Shown here one piece after another: positions 1 to 10,664 of a stretch of 17,077 bases of DNA (the first letter of the stretch is position 1; every line of letters begins with the position of its first letter). Source of the stretch: Hymenoscyphus infarciens (taxonomy: Eukaryota; Ascomycota; Leotiomycetes; Helotiales; Helotiaceae). Location of the stretch: assembly GCA_001414345.1 (NCBI GenBank), contig LLCB01000615.1, positions 1 to 17,077 of the forward strand, written 5' to 3'. Under the pieces are notes generated by a model. The model made no database searches and was not told where the DNA came from. It saw only the letters and a list, made by a program, of their open reading frames with translations. Made by a program: the position numbers and the translations under genes.

Positions 1-2230
1 AGTAGCTTTTAATAGTTAAACTACTAAAAGTCTTTATCTAATTATTTACTAGTAACTTTTAGTAGTTAAACTACTTAAAGTCTTTATTTAAATTATATAA
101 ATAGTAACTTTTAGTAGTTAAACTACTTAAAGTCTTTATTTAAATTATATAAATAGTAACTTTTAGTAGTTAAACTACTAAAAGTCTTTATCTAATTATT
201 TACTAGTAACTTTTAGTAGTTAAACTACTTAAAGTCTTTATTTAAATTATATAAATAGTAACTTTTAGTAGTTAAACTACTAAAAGTCTCTCTCTAAATA
301 TTTACTAGTAACTCTTAGTAGTTAAACTACTAAAAGTCTTTATTTAAATTATATAAATAGTAACTTTTAGTAGTTAAACTACTAAAAGTCTCTCTTTAAT
401 TATTTACTAATAACTTTTAGTAGTTAAACTACTAAAGGTCTCTATCTAATTATTTACTAGTAACTTTTAGTAATTAAACTATTAATAGTTTTTATTTAAA
501 TTATATAAATAGTAACTTTTAATAGTTAAATTACTAAAAGCATTTATCTAATTATATACTAGTAACTTTTAGTATTTAAATTACTTAAAGTCTTTATTTA
601 AATTATATAAATAGTAACTTTTAGTAGTTAAACTACTAAAGGTCTCTATGTAATTATTTACTAGTAACTTTTAGTAGTTAAACTATTAAAAGTTTTTATT
701 TAAATTATATAAATAGTAACTTTTAATAGTTAAATTACTAAAAGTATTTATCTAATTATATACTAGTAACTTTTAGTAGTTAAACTACTTAAAGTCTTTA
801 TCTAATTATTTACTAGTAACCTTTAGTAGTTAAACTACTAAAAGTCTCTCTCTAATTATATACTAATAACTTTTAATAGTTAAATTACTTAAAGTCTTTA
901 TTTAAATTATATAAATAGTAACTTTTAGTAGTTAAACTATTAAAAGTCTTTATTTAAATTATATAAATAATAACTTTTAGTAGTTAAACTACTAAAAGTC
1001 TTTATTTAAATTATATAATAATAACTTTTAAATAGTAAAACTACTTAAAGTCTCTATTTAATTATATACTAGTAACTTTTAGTAGTTAAACTACTTAAAG
1101 TCTTTATTTAATTATTTACTAGTAAGCTTTAGTAGTTAAACTACTAAAAGTCTTTCTCTAATAATTTACTAATAACTTTTAGTAGTTAAACTACTTAAAG
1201 TCTTTATTTAATTATATACTAGTAACTTTTAGTAGTTAAACTATTAAAAGTCTTTATTTAAATTATATAAATAGTAACTTTTAATATTTAAATTACTAAA
1301 AGTATCTATCTAATTATATACTAGTAACTTTTAGTAGTTAAACTATTAAAAGTCTTTATTTAAATTATATAAATAGTAACTTTTAATAGTTAAATTACTA
1401 AAAGTATCTATCTAATTATATACTAGTAACTTTTAGTAGTTAAATTACTTAAAGTCTTTATTTAAGATATATAAATAGTAACTTTTTATAGTTAAACTAC
1501 TAAAAGTCTCTATTTAATTATTTACTAGTAACTTTTAGTAGTTAAACTACTTAAAGTCTTTATTTAAATTATATAAATAGTAACCTTTAGTAGTTAAACT
1601 ACTAGAAGTCTCTATCTAATTATATAATAGTAACTTTTAATAGTTAAACTACTAAAAGTCTTTATTTAAATTATATAAATAATAGCTTTTAGTAGTTAAA
1701 TTACTTAAAGTCTTTATTTAGATTATATACTAGTAACTTTTAAATAGTAACTTTTAATAGTTAAACTATTAAAAGTCTCTATTTAATTATATACTAGTAA
1801 CTTTTAGTAGTTAAACTACTAAAAGTCTCTATTTAATTATATACTTATAGCTTTTAGTAGTTAAACTACTAAAAGTCTTTATCTAATTATTTACTAATAA
1901 CTTTTAATAGTTAAACTATCTAAAAGCTTTATTTAGATTATATACTAGTAACTTTTAGTAGTTAAACTACTTAAAGTCTCTATTTAAACTATATACTAGT
2001 AACTTTTAGTAGTTAAACTACTTAAAGTCTTTATCTAAATTATTTATTAGTATCTTTTAGTAGTTAAACTACTAAAAGTCTCTATTTAAATTATATAATA
2101 GTAACTTTTAATAATTAAACTACTAAAAGTCTTTATCTAATTATATAATAGTATCTTTTAATAGTTAAACTACTATAAGTCTCTATTTATATTATTTACT
2201 AATAGCTTTTAGAAGTTAAACTACTAAAAG
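1..2230 (-). repeat. Left satellite array, 50-52 bp monomers, inverted relative to the right array
   Basis: About 44 tandem monomers fill this stretch without a break and run off the left edge of the window. Each monomer has a 25-bp palindrome (arm CTTTTAGTAGTT, central A, arm AACTACTAAAAG) followed by a linker of two main kinds: a 50-bp monomer with linker core TAATTATTTACTAG or TAATTATATACTAG, and a 52-bp monomer with linker core AAATTATATAAATAG. The reverse complement of this monomer is the monomer of the array at 14109-17077, so I call its orientation minus. Monomers differ by scattered substitutions. Only one CpA (541) and one TpG (649) were seen. The last palindrome ends at 2230, after which the sequence stops being periodic. 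There is a partial duplication around 1731-1760. No gene is present. Confidence 0.97.
437..844. repeat. 204-bp higher-order repeat, two copies, in the left array
   Basis: Two consecutive blocks of four monomers share private variants. The variant AAAGGTCTCTAT recurs near 437 and 641, and the variant TTACTAAAAG recurs at 531 and 735; both pairs are exactly 204 bp apart (50+52+50+52). The second variant recurs again at 1293 and 1395, 102 bp apart, so a dimer is the smaller unit. Shared private changes point to block duplication by unequal exchange or a similar process after the monomers had already diverged. Confidence 0.75.
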
Positions 2231-2940
2231 TTACTTTTAAAATCTAATCTATTTATATAATTATAATAATCTTCTATATTTATATATTTTTCTCTTTAAT
2301 AGTTATAGCTTTTTATAGAAAGCTTTTATATAATAGATATCTATTAACTATATAACTAATTTATAGCTATTAGCTAGACTAGATAATAGAATATATAATA
2401 TATAATAAAAAACCCTCTTTTTAGACGCCTATATATTTACTTATATACCTATATATGTTATATATAATAAAGTATAGATAAATATAATAAATAGTACTAT
2501 TAGTACTATAGGTATGCTATAGTACTATAGGTATACTATTATAATAAAGATGGCTTAATTAAATCGGCTTTAGTATAGCTTAATTAGATAGGTAGACCTA
2601 GAACCTCGTAGCTTATATCTTTTTTACTCTATAATACTTTTATAATACTTTTATAAGTAACTTCTTAATAACGATTTCTATAATATTTACCTATTACTAT
2701 ACTATAGTATTTTCTTAGTATTATTACCTCTATTCTTCTTATAGCTCTTAAGTAATACTTTTACTAATATTTACCTTATCTTATAAAGAATAATCTCTAT
2801 TATATTTTTTAATACTATAGTATTTAAACTTAATTTACTATTATAGATATTTAAATAGCTATAAATAGTTTTATTTCTATTAACTAATACTTAACTAGAC
2901 CCTAGTATTCTTTAATAATACTTTCTCTTCTAAGCTAGCT
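2231..2940. other. AT-rich spacer between the left array and the core; no gene seen
   Basis: The satellite period ends at 2230. The next 170 bases are TATA-rich simple sequence, then a pyrimidine-rich + strand follows from about 2600 to 2940. Three TpG sites sit close together here (2456, 2515, 2551), a small local cluster for this window. The only internal structure I can support is the 19-bp direct repeat at 2501-2538. No reading frame of useful length and no RNA gene was seen. Confidence 0.6.
2501..2538. repeat. 19-bp direct repeat, two copies, with an internal palindrome
   Basis: The sequence TAGTACTATAGGTATGCTA (2501-2519) is followed directly by a copy differing at one base, G to A at the TpG (2520-2538). 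The join creates the perfect 12-bp palindrome TATAGTACTATA. A shorter piece of the unit, TAGTACTAT, precedes it at 2492. The single difference is itself a RIP-type change (TpG to TpA). Confidence 0.7.
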
Positions 2941-3560
2941 TAAATTATATAAATCCTACCTTAATATATATATTTAACCCTTACTAGTAAACCTAGCTAA
3001 TATATAAAGAGGCTTAAAAGAGATAGGTAGTAGAAAGATAGCTAATAAGACCTATATATACTTTAAGTTAAGTAATAAAAGATAGAAAATAGCTTAGTAG
3101 AGACTAAAGAATACTTTAGATGCTTTATTTACTTACTTAAGAGATAACTCTTTAAATAAAATAAAGAAGAGTTTATTATATTTTATTATTCTTATTTCTT
3201 AATTATAACTAACTATACTCTAAAGAAGGTTAAGACCTTAGAAGCTAATTAAATTATAAGTTAAAAGATAAATAGAGATTTTATATAAATAGCTTATATT
3301 TAGCTAATATTAATAGATTATAAAGACTAACCTTTTTTTACTAAAAGATAGAAGTCTTAATAACGTTACTAGAATTAATATTCTTACTCTTATAAGAGAT
3401 CTATCTACTTCCTACTATAAAGACTTAAATATAGAAAGAACTATATCTAAGATACTTATACCTAGCTATCTTACTCTTCTTACTATTAAGAGATAGCTAA
3501 AGAGTAACCTCTTACTAGTTATATAACACTTATACTAAAAACTATCTTTCTTACTTAAAT
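2941..3560 (+). pseudogene. RIP-ruined coding relic 1, first part (family unknown)
   Basis: In the frame starting at 2941 the translation has only TAA and TAG stops, as expected if CAA, CAG, CGA or TGG codons were hit. Between them are uninterrupted runs with a protein-like mix of charged and hydrophobic residues. The best are 3079-3144 (22 codons, including VETKEYFRCFIYLLKR) and 3160-3249 (30 codons, including NKEEFIIFYYSYFLIITNYT). The caveat is strong: TGA is nearly absent from the whole window, so any frame can be read through in this way, and support rests on composition alone. The frame loses its protein-like character after about 3560. I do not recognise a family. Confidence 0.3.
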
Positions 3561-3781
3561 ATACTAGTATTAATAATTTTAAACTTAGTAAATTAATTTA
3601 AGACTATCTATATACTTACTTAGTTTTAAAATTTAGAATAGTTAGTTAAAGAATAAAGGATAAACATAGGTTAGATAATAGTCTAAGTAGTTCTAATATA
3701 GGAAACATCTTTAAAGACCTATAGTAATAACTCTAAAATATTACTTTTAAACTTAGTAATAACTAATAATAATAGCTAATT

Positions 3782-3976
3782 ACTATTCTTTTAGAATAGC
3801 TTCTAATTAGTAGATAAGTAAGAAGCTTATTATTAGAGATAGAAAATAACCTTTTAAATTTAGTAAGTTTCCCTAGTACTAAGAGTAATATAAGTATTAT
3901 TATAAATAGTAATATTAATAATAGTAATAGTAGTTCTAATAGTAGTTTTTTAGTATCTCTCTTATTTTTTAAATAC
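3782..3976 (+). pseudogene. RIP-ruined coding relic 1, second part: Ser/Asn-rich stretch
   Basis: From 3818 to 3976 there are 53 codons with no stop, ended by TAA at 3977. The translation begins with a Leu/Glu-rich helix-like part (RSLLLEIENNLLNLVSF) and continues into a Ser/Asn low-complexity tract at about 3875-3949, made of AGT and AAT codons. It is in a different frame from the relic just upstream, so either an indel separates them or they are unrelated. A plain trinucleotide repeat without coding history is the main alternative. Confidence 0.3.
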
Positions 3977-3979
3977 TAA

Positions 3980-4419
3980 TTATAAAGTTAGAAAGTACTA
4001 GTAACCTTTTAATCTAGTTTAGTTATAACTATACTTATTCTAATAGTTATAACTTAGGCCTAGTATTTATAGATAAACTCTTAAATAGCTTTATTTTCTT
4101 TATTTTTTAACTAAGTTAAGGAAATAAGTTAGTTAATTACTAGAAGTAGAGATACTAAAATAACTATAACTTAAGGTATATAATAGTTAGAAAGTATATT
4201 TAATATTACTTTATATATCTATTTATATAATATAGTATTATAATTATAATTTTATATAAAATTTCTCTTTATAGTACCTAATTATATAAATAATTAGTAA
4301 AGAGTATTTAATTCTATATTAGAGGTAGTATATCTACTAAAAAGGTATTTAAGTTAGTAAATTATATTCTCTATAGTATATAAGTATCTTTTTTTAAAAT
4401 ATAATACTAAGACTTTAAG
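3980..4419. other. Core segment without a supportable gene
   Basis: No frame stays protein-like here, and no tandem repeat, RNA gene or obvious terminal repeat was seen. CpA/TpG are absent, as in the rest of the core. Confidence 0.5.
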
Positions 4420-5181
4420 ATAGAATAGTTAATTTAGAAGTTAAGATATAAAGTAATTAAAAACTCTTTAACTATAAAACTATATAAGAATCTAAAAGTA
4501 AGATCTTAAATAAAAAACTATTTTAATAATACTTTAAAGAGAATATTATAAATATCTTAAACCTTATATCTATACTTAATATCTTATATTAAGCTAAAAG
4601 TAAGAGTTAAAATTAAAAACTATATAAATAATACCTAAGCCTATATTTTATAATTTAAAAGGTTATTAGTTAAAATACTTAGGAATTAATATATCTCTTA
4701 TTATATTAATACTATAATTATAAGTATTTTAAAGATTCTTAATCTTAGAACTCTTTTATATCTCTACTAGACTATATTATAAAGCTCGACGTTTCTTAGC
4801 TAATTAATATATATAGTAAAGGTAGTAAAGAATCTTTTCTTTATCTTATATTTTATATATCTATATCTTCTTTAATAGAGTAATAGAAAAGGCTAGTAAC
4901 TATAAACTTTTTATATTAAAATATTTAAAAGTTAAGAGGAAACCTATTATAGAAAACTAGAGTAGAAGATAAGAGAGATAAGAAAGATAAAAGAAGCTAG
5001 AAAGGTAAGTAATTAAGATTTCTATTTTAGAATACTTAAATTAAAATAAGAAATAGATTAAGAGTAAAGCTTTAAATAAACTAAGATAAATTTACTCTCT
5101 TACTTTATATATATTCTCTATTCTCTACTATTCTATATAAGTTCTAAATTATATATCTTTAAATTCTTCTTTAATATATTC
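4420..5181 (+). pseudogene. RIP-ruined coding relic 2 with a duplicated ~34-codon segment (family unknown)
   Basis: One frame (codons starting at 4420, 4423 and so on) is protein-like for about 250 codons if TAA/TAG are read as ruined sense codons. Raw open runs include 4561-4635, 4690-4767, 4804-4872 and 5080-5181 (34 codons). The order is a repeated basic segment (see 4492-4642), a hydrophobic part, then a Lys/Arg/Glu-rich part at about 4930-5010 with KIREIRKIKEARK, and last a very hydrophobic stretch that may already be outside the old gene. The + strand is purine-rich at 4900-5090, which fits a sense strand. A basic charged helix after a hydrophobic part occurs in many transposases, but no catalytic motif can be read. 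Confidence 0.33.
4492..4642 (+). repeat. 102-bp spaced direct repeat inside relic 2
   Basis: The 42 bases from 4492 match the 42 bases from 4594 at 35 positions. The offset is 102 bp, exactly 34 codons, so both copies lie in the same frame as relic 2 and read LKVRSQIKNYFNNT and LKVRVKIKNYINNT (Q is a TAA read as a ruined codon). The bases between the two matches are less similar. An in-frame duplication inside a former protein is the simplest reading. Confidence 0.6.
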
Positions 5182-6119
5182 TAATTTAGTATTTTACTTT
5201 TTTCGTTCTTAATTCTACTACTTACTATTTTCTCTAATTAGCTTCTAAGTAGTTCTTAAATATTATACTTTTATATTAAATATTCTTATTAATAGTAGTA
5301 CTTTATTAATATATAGTTAATCTCTTTAAGATTAAAAAGCTCTTATTTACCTAGCGATTATCTAAATAGAGAGCTTCTTATTATCTAATAATTTAATTTT
5401 TACTTAAAAGAGTACTACTACTACTTTTAGGCTTTTAAGAGAATAGCTAAATAGTATAAATTCTTAATTTAGTAAATATACTAAAATATTATAAGCTAAG
5501 TCTCTTTACTTTAATTACTTTAAAATATTATAAATTATTAAAAGTAAATAATTTAGCTATTACTTTACTATAGTTACTATTTCTTTTTATATTTTTTCTT
5601 ATTTACTTTATTCTAAGTACTTAATTTTTATAACTTTAAGACTATTTTATAGTTAGAGACCTAAGTAGGTTTTAAGCTTATTAGTTATTTATAAACTATA
5701 ATAAGAGAGAAAAGTATAAAGAAGACTATTAGATATTAGGTTAGTTTAAAGAGGTTAGGAATACTAGTTTAAAATATAAAGTAAAATAAATAAAGTTAAA
5801 AGGCTTAAAGAGTACTTAAGTATTTTATTAGATATAGGGTTATTTTATTAGAGAGAGGTTTAAAAGTTCTATTTAGTTTTCTTAGGTTTTAAAAATTATT
5901 TATAAAAACGCTATTACTTATAATACTTCTAACCTTAATTCTTTCTCTTTTTAATAATAACTATTTATATTTAAACCTTAAAAAGCTAAAATAAATAATA
6001 TATTAGCTTTTAAAAACGTTAGCTATTAGATAAAAAGACCTATTATTAAAATATACCTCTTCTAGATATATTAAATATAGTAATAAGGTTATTACTTAAA
6101 AATATATATAATAGAAAAA
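5182..6119. other. Core segment without a supportable gene
   Basis: The + strand is pyrimidine-rich to about 5290 and purine-rich at about 5690-5870, but no frame holds together well enough to call. Short runs on the - strand near 5800-6050 look mildly protein-like and could extend the relic at 6120-6830. No tandem repeats or RNA genes were seen. Confidence 0.45.
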
Positions 6120-6830
6120 ATAGAGGTTAAAATAATATAGAATATTTTAGTAAGTAAAAAGAAATAAGAAATAAGAAAGTTTAAGTATTAGTTTACTACT
6201 TTTTAGTACTTTAGATCTCTTATAGTTAGATATATTAAGCGTTTATTAGAAGTTTTAAAGCTAGTAGTATTAGAATTACTAAGATTAGAATTACTAATAT
6301 TAGTTAGAATACTAGTATTAAGAGATCTACTAGAGCTAGTAGTTCTAGTCTTATTAGTATAGTTATTATATAGATCTTAATCTCTAGGTTTGTTTTCTAG
6401 TATACTTTATATATTAGTACTATTTATAGTAATATTAATATACTCTTATAATCTTAAGAGCTTAGCTTTTAATATAATATATATATTTAAGTAAAGGATT
6501 AATTTAGTATTATAATAAGCTTTTTAATCGATTTTATCTTTAGTATTAGCTTATATTTGTTTCTTAACTTATTTCTTCTCTATCTTACTTACTTTAAGGT
6601 TAATAAATAGGTTCTACTTTTATATTTATAAAGTATAAGAGAAGATTAGCCTAGTTAGTATAGACTTGTCTAGTAGATTAAAGCGATAATAATAAGCGAG
6701 GTCTTAGTATAAGCGAGTTCTTTAGTTCTTAAATCTATATCTAACCTTTACTACTAAAAGCTTATAAATAGTTATATTATACTAATAGTTAGTAAATCTA
6801 AGGTTATTTAAAAGTAGTTAGAATTAGACT
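6120..6830 (-). pseudogene. RIP-ruined coding relic 3 with a Ser/Thr/Asn-rich tract (family unknown)
   Basis: Read from 6830 down, one frame gives a strikingly protein-like translation with few interruptions. It starts with a basic part (about 6736-6690), then FNLLDKSILTRLIFSYT, then NLFINLKVSKIEKK and other Lys-rich segments to about 6500. A Ser/Thr/Asn-rich tract follows in the raw-open run 6376-6206 (57 codons). After that comes RDLKYQKAVNQYLNFLIS (Q read for TAA), and the frame fades near 6120. The layout of folded part, polar linker, folded part is what an ordinary protein would leave. No family motif can be claimed. Confidence 0.4.
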
Positions 6831-7440
6831 TATATAGTAGAGTCTTTCTTATTGTTTTTAGACACTTAGTTACTTATATTCTTAGAGTAGTTTAAAGAAC
6901 CTTAGATAAGGTACTATAATATTTTAGCTAGATATATTAAGCTAAAATCTTTATATTAGTTTTATAATATTAGTATAAGCTTTATACTATTAATAGCTTA
7001 TAACTCTTTATCTACTAGTAAACTAAATTCTATAGAGCTAAGTTAGAGTAACTTCTTCTCTAAGATATTCTTATAAAAGACGTAATACTATAGATTTTCT
7101 TAGGTAGCTAGCTTCTAAATACTAATCTTATAATTTAACTCCTTTATATTAGGTAACTTATTAGTAAAGATACCTCTAAAGGTAATAGAGTACTTATAAA
7201 TTCTATACTTAAGATATTATAGCTTAGTTAGAGGTAGATAGAGTTAAAATGTTTTATATTAAGTAGATTATTTAATATCTACTACTAATTTCTACTAGTT
7301 TTTAAATATAATAGTATTATTAGAATATTAGTATAATACTAATTAGTATAATAGAGAAGAGCGTATACCTTAGATATATATATTAAAGTCTAGAAAGTAT
7401 ATAGCTATATAGAGATATAGTATATTATAGCTATAGAGCT
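6831..7440. other. Core segment without a supportable gene
   Basis: Nothing recognisable. The segment holds two surviving TpG sites (6853, 7250) and one CpA (6863), all in ApCpA context on one strand or the other. Part of it near 6840 may still belong to the relic on its left. Confidence 0.45.
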
Positions 7441-9372
7441 TAGTATTAAAAGATAGTAGTAATAATAAAGAGAGAGGATATAAAGCTGCTTAGGTAATAA
7501 TAAAGTAATAAGAATAATAAAAGAATAAATTAATATCTAAGTTATAAAAATATATATAATAGTTATAAAAATATTTAAAAAAGAATATAGTTTTAAAAGA
7601 GAAAGAGTAGAAAAAGAAGGCTATAATTCCTAATACCTATATAGTATTTAAATTTAGAATTTTATAAATAGAAGATTAATATTCTAGTATCTTATAAGAA
7701 TCTAGGAACTATAAAAACTATACTAATATAGCTATTATATAGCTACTCTATAATAAATAGTATTTATTATACTTATATAAAAATAGATATAAGGAATACT
7801 AATAAGTACTTTATATTTATAGAGATAGCTTTTTAATAGTTTTTAGAATAAATAGTAGAAATATACTTAGATCTAGAGATTACTTTAGAAAGACGTTTAA
7901 AAGAACTATTTTAGATTTAGTAAAGAGTTATCTACTTATATACTTAGTCTCTTAAGTATAGAAAAAAATATAAATAAAGGTAAAGAAATAGTACTACTTT
8001 TATAAAATAAAATAGTAGAGAAAGAAGAAACTAGCCTTTAATAACTATATTAATATTAAATATAAAAGGTTTTAGAGGTTAGTTTTACTTTAGAAAGAGA
8101 TTAATAAAGATTTTAGAAGAGAATAAGTAATATTAAATATTAAAGCTTTTCTAAAGTACTATTACCTTCTTTAAAGGTAAATAAGAAGGTAGTTAGAGAA
8201 TTAGAACTAGTAACCTTATATAGTGTTATTAATATAGCTTTTTAGAAACTCCTAAAAATATATTAAAAGATCTTTATAATATAATTTATTTAGAATATAA
8301 TATATAATCCTCTTATAATAGGTTTTAGACTAAGAAGTACTTTAATTCTTTATAAGAAGGCGAATCTATAGTTTAGCTATAGCTAGAATTTAAGAAAATA
8401 TAAATAAAAAAGTATCTAAGATATATTATTAGTAAGATTAAGTCTTAAAAGTAGAAAGAATAGACCTATATTTAAGGAAATCTAAAATATATATAGTATA
8501 TACTTAAAAGTAGATATTAAGAGTAGATTAAAGCTAAGAGTAGTAGCTTAGAAGTTAGGTTAACTCTTATAAGATTCTAGAAGAATTATAATTAAAGTAT
8601 TAAGAGATATAGTTTAAGAGTTAAGTAAACTACTTAAGGGTTATAAAAGATAAGTATAATAAAGGACTATTAATATTTAAGCTTTATATAAGCTAGTTAG
8701 GCTTTTAATAAGTTTTAGACTAAAACGGTTTATTAAACTTAAGAACGTAGGATTTTATAAAAAGTAAGAGCTAGATACCTAACCTATTTCTTAACTATAA
8801 TTAAATAAATAAAACTATAAACTACTATCTAACTAGCTAGAGAAAAGCGTAAAAGAGAACGTTATTACTCTAAGTTAAAATAAGAAAAAAGGTTAAGTAA
8901 AAGCATTTATAATACTATTAACTTTATTATTATTATAGTATTTAATAAAAGAAAGAATAGTTATTAATTTAGTTAGTATTTAAAGTATATACTAGTAGCT
9001 TTCTTAGAAAAAAGAACTCTAAGTAATATAAGAAGAGCTTTCTATTATATAAATATATATAATTTATCTATTAATTAAATATTTATTTATTTACTTATTA
9101 TATTAAAAAAAGATAACTTTTACTCTTACTAAAGTTTATAGAAAAAAGGAAGACTTTTTAAAAAAACATTCCCTTTTAATTTAAACTTAGAAAAGTATAA
9201 TAAGCTACTAAGAATACTAGAAAGATTTCTCTAACTAATAAAAAAGAAAGAATATAAAAGATAAAAGGGTATTAAGAGTTATACTTTATAAATTTATAAA
9301 AGAATAATAAAATAAAAAAGAAGAATATATTATAGAAAAGCTCTATTACTTAGCTTTATTAACTCCTTTAAC
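7441..9372 (+). pseudogene. RIP-ruined coding relic 4, ~640 codons, basic (family unknown)
   Basis: A single frame (codon starts 7441, 7444 and so on) stays protein-like for about 1.9 kb when TAA/TAG are read as ruined sense codons. Raw open runs include 7732-7845 (38 codons), 8977-9075 (33) and 9142-9231 (30). Readable pieces are IYLDLEITLERRLKELF at about 7861-7911, SFLETPKNILKDLYN at about 8236-8280, and LAREKRKRERYYSKLK at about 8833-8880; the last is strongly basic. The + strand is purine-rich over most of the span, which fits a sense strand. A recombinase, transposase or retroelement protein would fit the setting, but I see no diagnostic motif. The start and the exact end are uncertain. 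Confidence 0.4.
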
Positions 9373-9596
9373 TAATATGTTTTCTAGTTTTAACTTATAA
9401 TTTATCTAAGATAATAATATTAAAAAAGAACTACTATACCTCTTATAATAATTTAAGATAGGCTTTATACTAGTTATAAAATTTATTCTTTCTCTTATAT
9501 TAATACTATATAGTTACTACTAAGTTTATAATATATTATAACTACTTAATATAATTTATTTTATTATTAATAGTAGTATTAAGTTAAGTAAGATAA
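9373..9596. other. Gap between relics 4 and 5
   Basis: The frame of relic 4 becomes dense in stops after about 9372, and the frame of relic 5 becomes clean at 9597. No other structure is visible. Confidence 0.4.
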
Positions 9597-9821
9597 ATAA
9601 AAGTTAATAGAATAAAAGAAGATAGTAAGTCTAATATATCTTTAGCGATTTTACTAAATTCTTTAAGCTACTTAGTAATTTAGCTACTTTTTAAACCCTT
9701 CTCTCTAGTATAGCTATTTATATAGTTATAGCTAGCTTTTATAATAGTATTAACTATAGCTTCTCTAACTCTAGTAAGACCTAAAAACTAGGTAACTAAG
9801 ATAAGTAATTTCTTAATATAG

Positions 9822-9908
9822 CTAACTAACTACTATAATATTAATAATATAGCTTATAGAGGTAAACCGAAACTAGGGAAGGCATTCCTAGTATTAGTAG
9901 GTATATTT
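9822..9908 (+). other. Least-eroded coding island of the core
   Basis: These 29 codons have no stop and read NNIAYRGKPKLGKAFLVLVG in the middle, within relic 5. G+C of the line 9841-9900 is about one third, clearly above the surrounding DNA, and it keeps one CpA (9883, GpCpA) and one CpG (9868). It is the best short peptide to use as a search query for the identity of relic 5. Confidence 0.5.
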
Positions 9909-10480
9909 TAAGAGAGTAACTAATTACTTATTAATAGAGATAGAAGATAATAGTATATAACTAGGTATACTAGGTTAGTAATAGGTATATAAGCTATAAT
10001 TAAAGAAAAGAAGATTAAAGCTATTATAGATATATAGAGAGAGCTAGAAGAGACTATAGTAATAGAGGTATAGATTAATAGAGTTACTAATTTAGAAGGA
10101 GAATTTTAAAGCTAGATAGTTATTAGAAATAAATCTATACTTTTAGATAAATTATAAAAAGAACTTACTCTACTATTATCTTTTATCTATTAATAAAATT
10201 AGATACTATTAAGCTTAAACTATAATAGATAAGCCTTAAAATCTAGGTTAAAACTTAATATAGTATATCTAGATTCTTTAAATAGTTAAATAGTCTTCTT
10301 AATACTTTAAGAGGCTTATAAGCTATTAGTAAACCTTTATTAATCGTAATCTTAGTATAAAGTACTTACTATTATAAGAATATGTTTTATAGAAGTAAAT
10401 AGGAATTAGAAAGCTAAATAGATTATAGAAATAGATACTAAGCTACTAGAGTAAGTATAACTAGTACTTAAATTAAGAGA

Positions 10481-10510
10481 AGTTAAAGTTAAAGTTAAAG
10501 TTAAAGTTTA
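10481..10510 (+). repeat. Hexanucleotide repeat (AGTTAA)n
   Basis: Four exact copies of AGTTAA and one with a single change follow each other. In one frame they encode alternating Leu-Lys. Since TTA can come from TCA by RIP, the ancestor may have been Ser-Lys repeats. It lies inside relic 5, close to where the best frame changes. Confidence 0.8.
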
Positions 10511-10648
10511 ATAGAGTAGTAGGAGTAGAGGTAAATTATAAGGCTTAGACTTAGTATAAGATAACCTTGCTTTTAGAGGACATATAACCTAGCTTAGAAG
10601 AGCGATCTAACTCTTACTACTATACTACCCTTCTCTTATAACTATCTT

Positions 10649-10664
10649 ATAATAATAATAATAA
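10649..10664. repeat. Short (AAT)n run
   Basis: About five AAT triplets. In the frame preferred here they encode Asn; one base earlier they are TAA, which could be old CAA (Gln). The run therefore does not decide the frame. Confidence 0.7.

Noticed and set aside
2400..2620. Promoter-like TATA stretches near the left array edge
   Set aside because: TATA strings occur throughout this AT-rich DNA and no gene follows.
4741..5013. Possible Fot1/Pogo-type transposase C-terminus (hydrophobic helix followed by a Lys/Glu/Arg-rich segment)
   Set aside because: The pattern is too general and no DDE residues can be located; the reading depends on replacing many stops.
6120..6260. Possible match to the middle domain of telomere-linked RecQ-type helicase proteins in relic 3
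   Set aside because: The hallmark Gly-Gln-Pro-Ala-Arg-Gly-like motif that should follow is not there in any frame.
7681..7980. Possible similarity to fungal FluG/DUF3435 tyrosine recombinases in relic 4
   Set aside because: Only a vague helical pattern; the catalytic Arg, His and Tyr motifs could not be found downstream.
9861..9895. Stem-like or tRNA-like element around the GC-richer patch
   Set aside because: The arms pair poorly and no tRNA consensus boxes are present; the patch is better explained as a less-eroded coding remnant.
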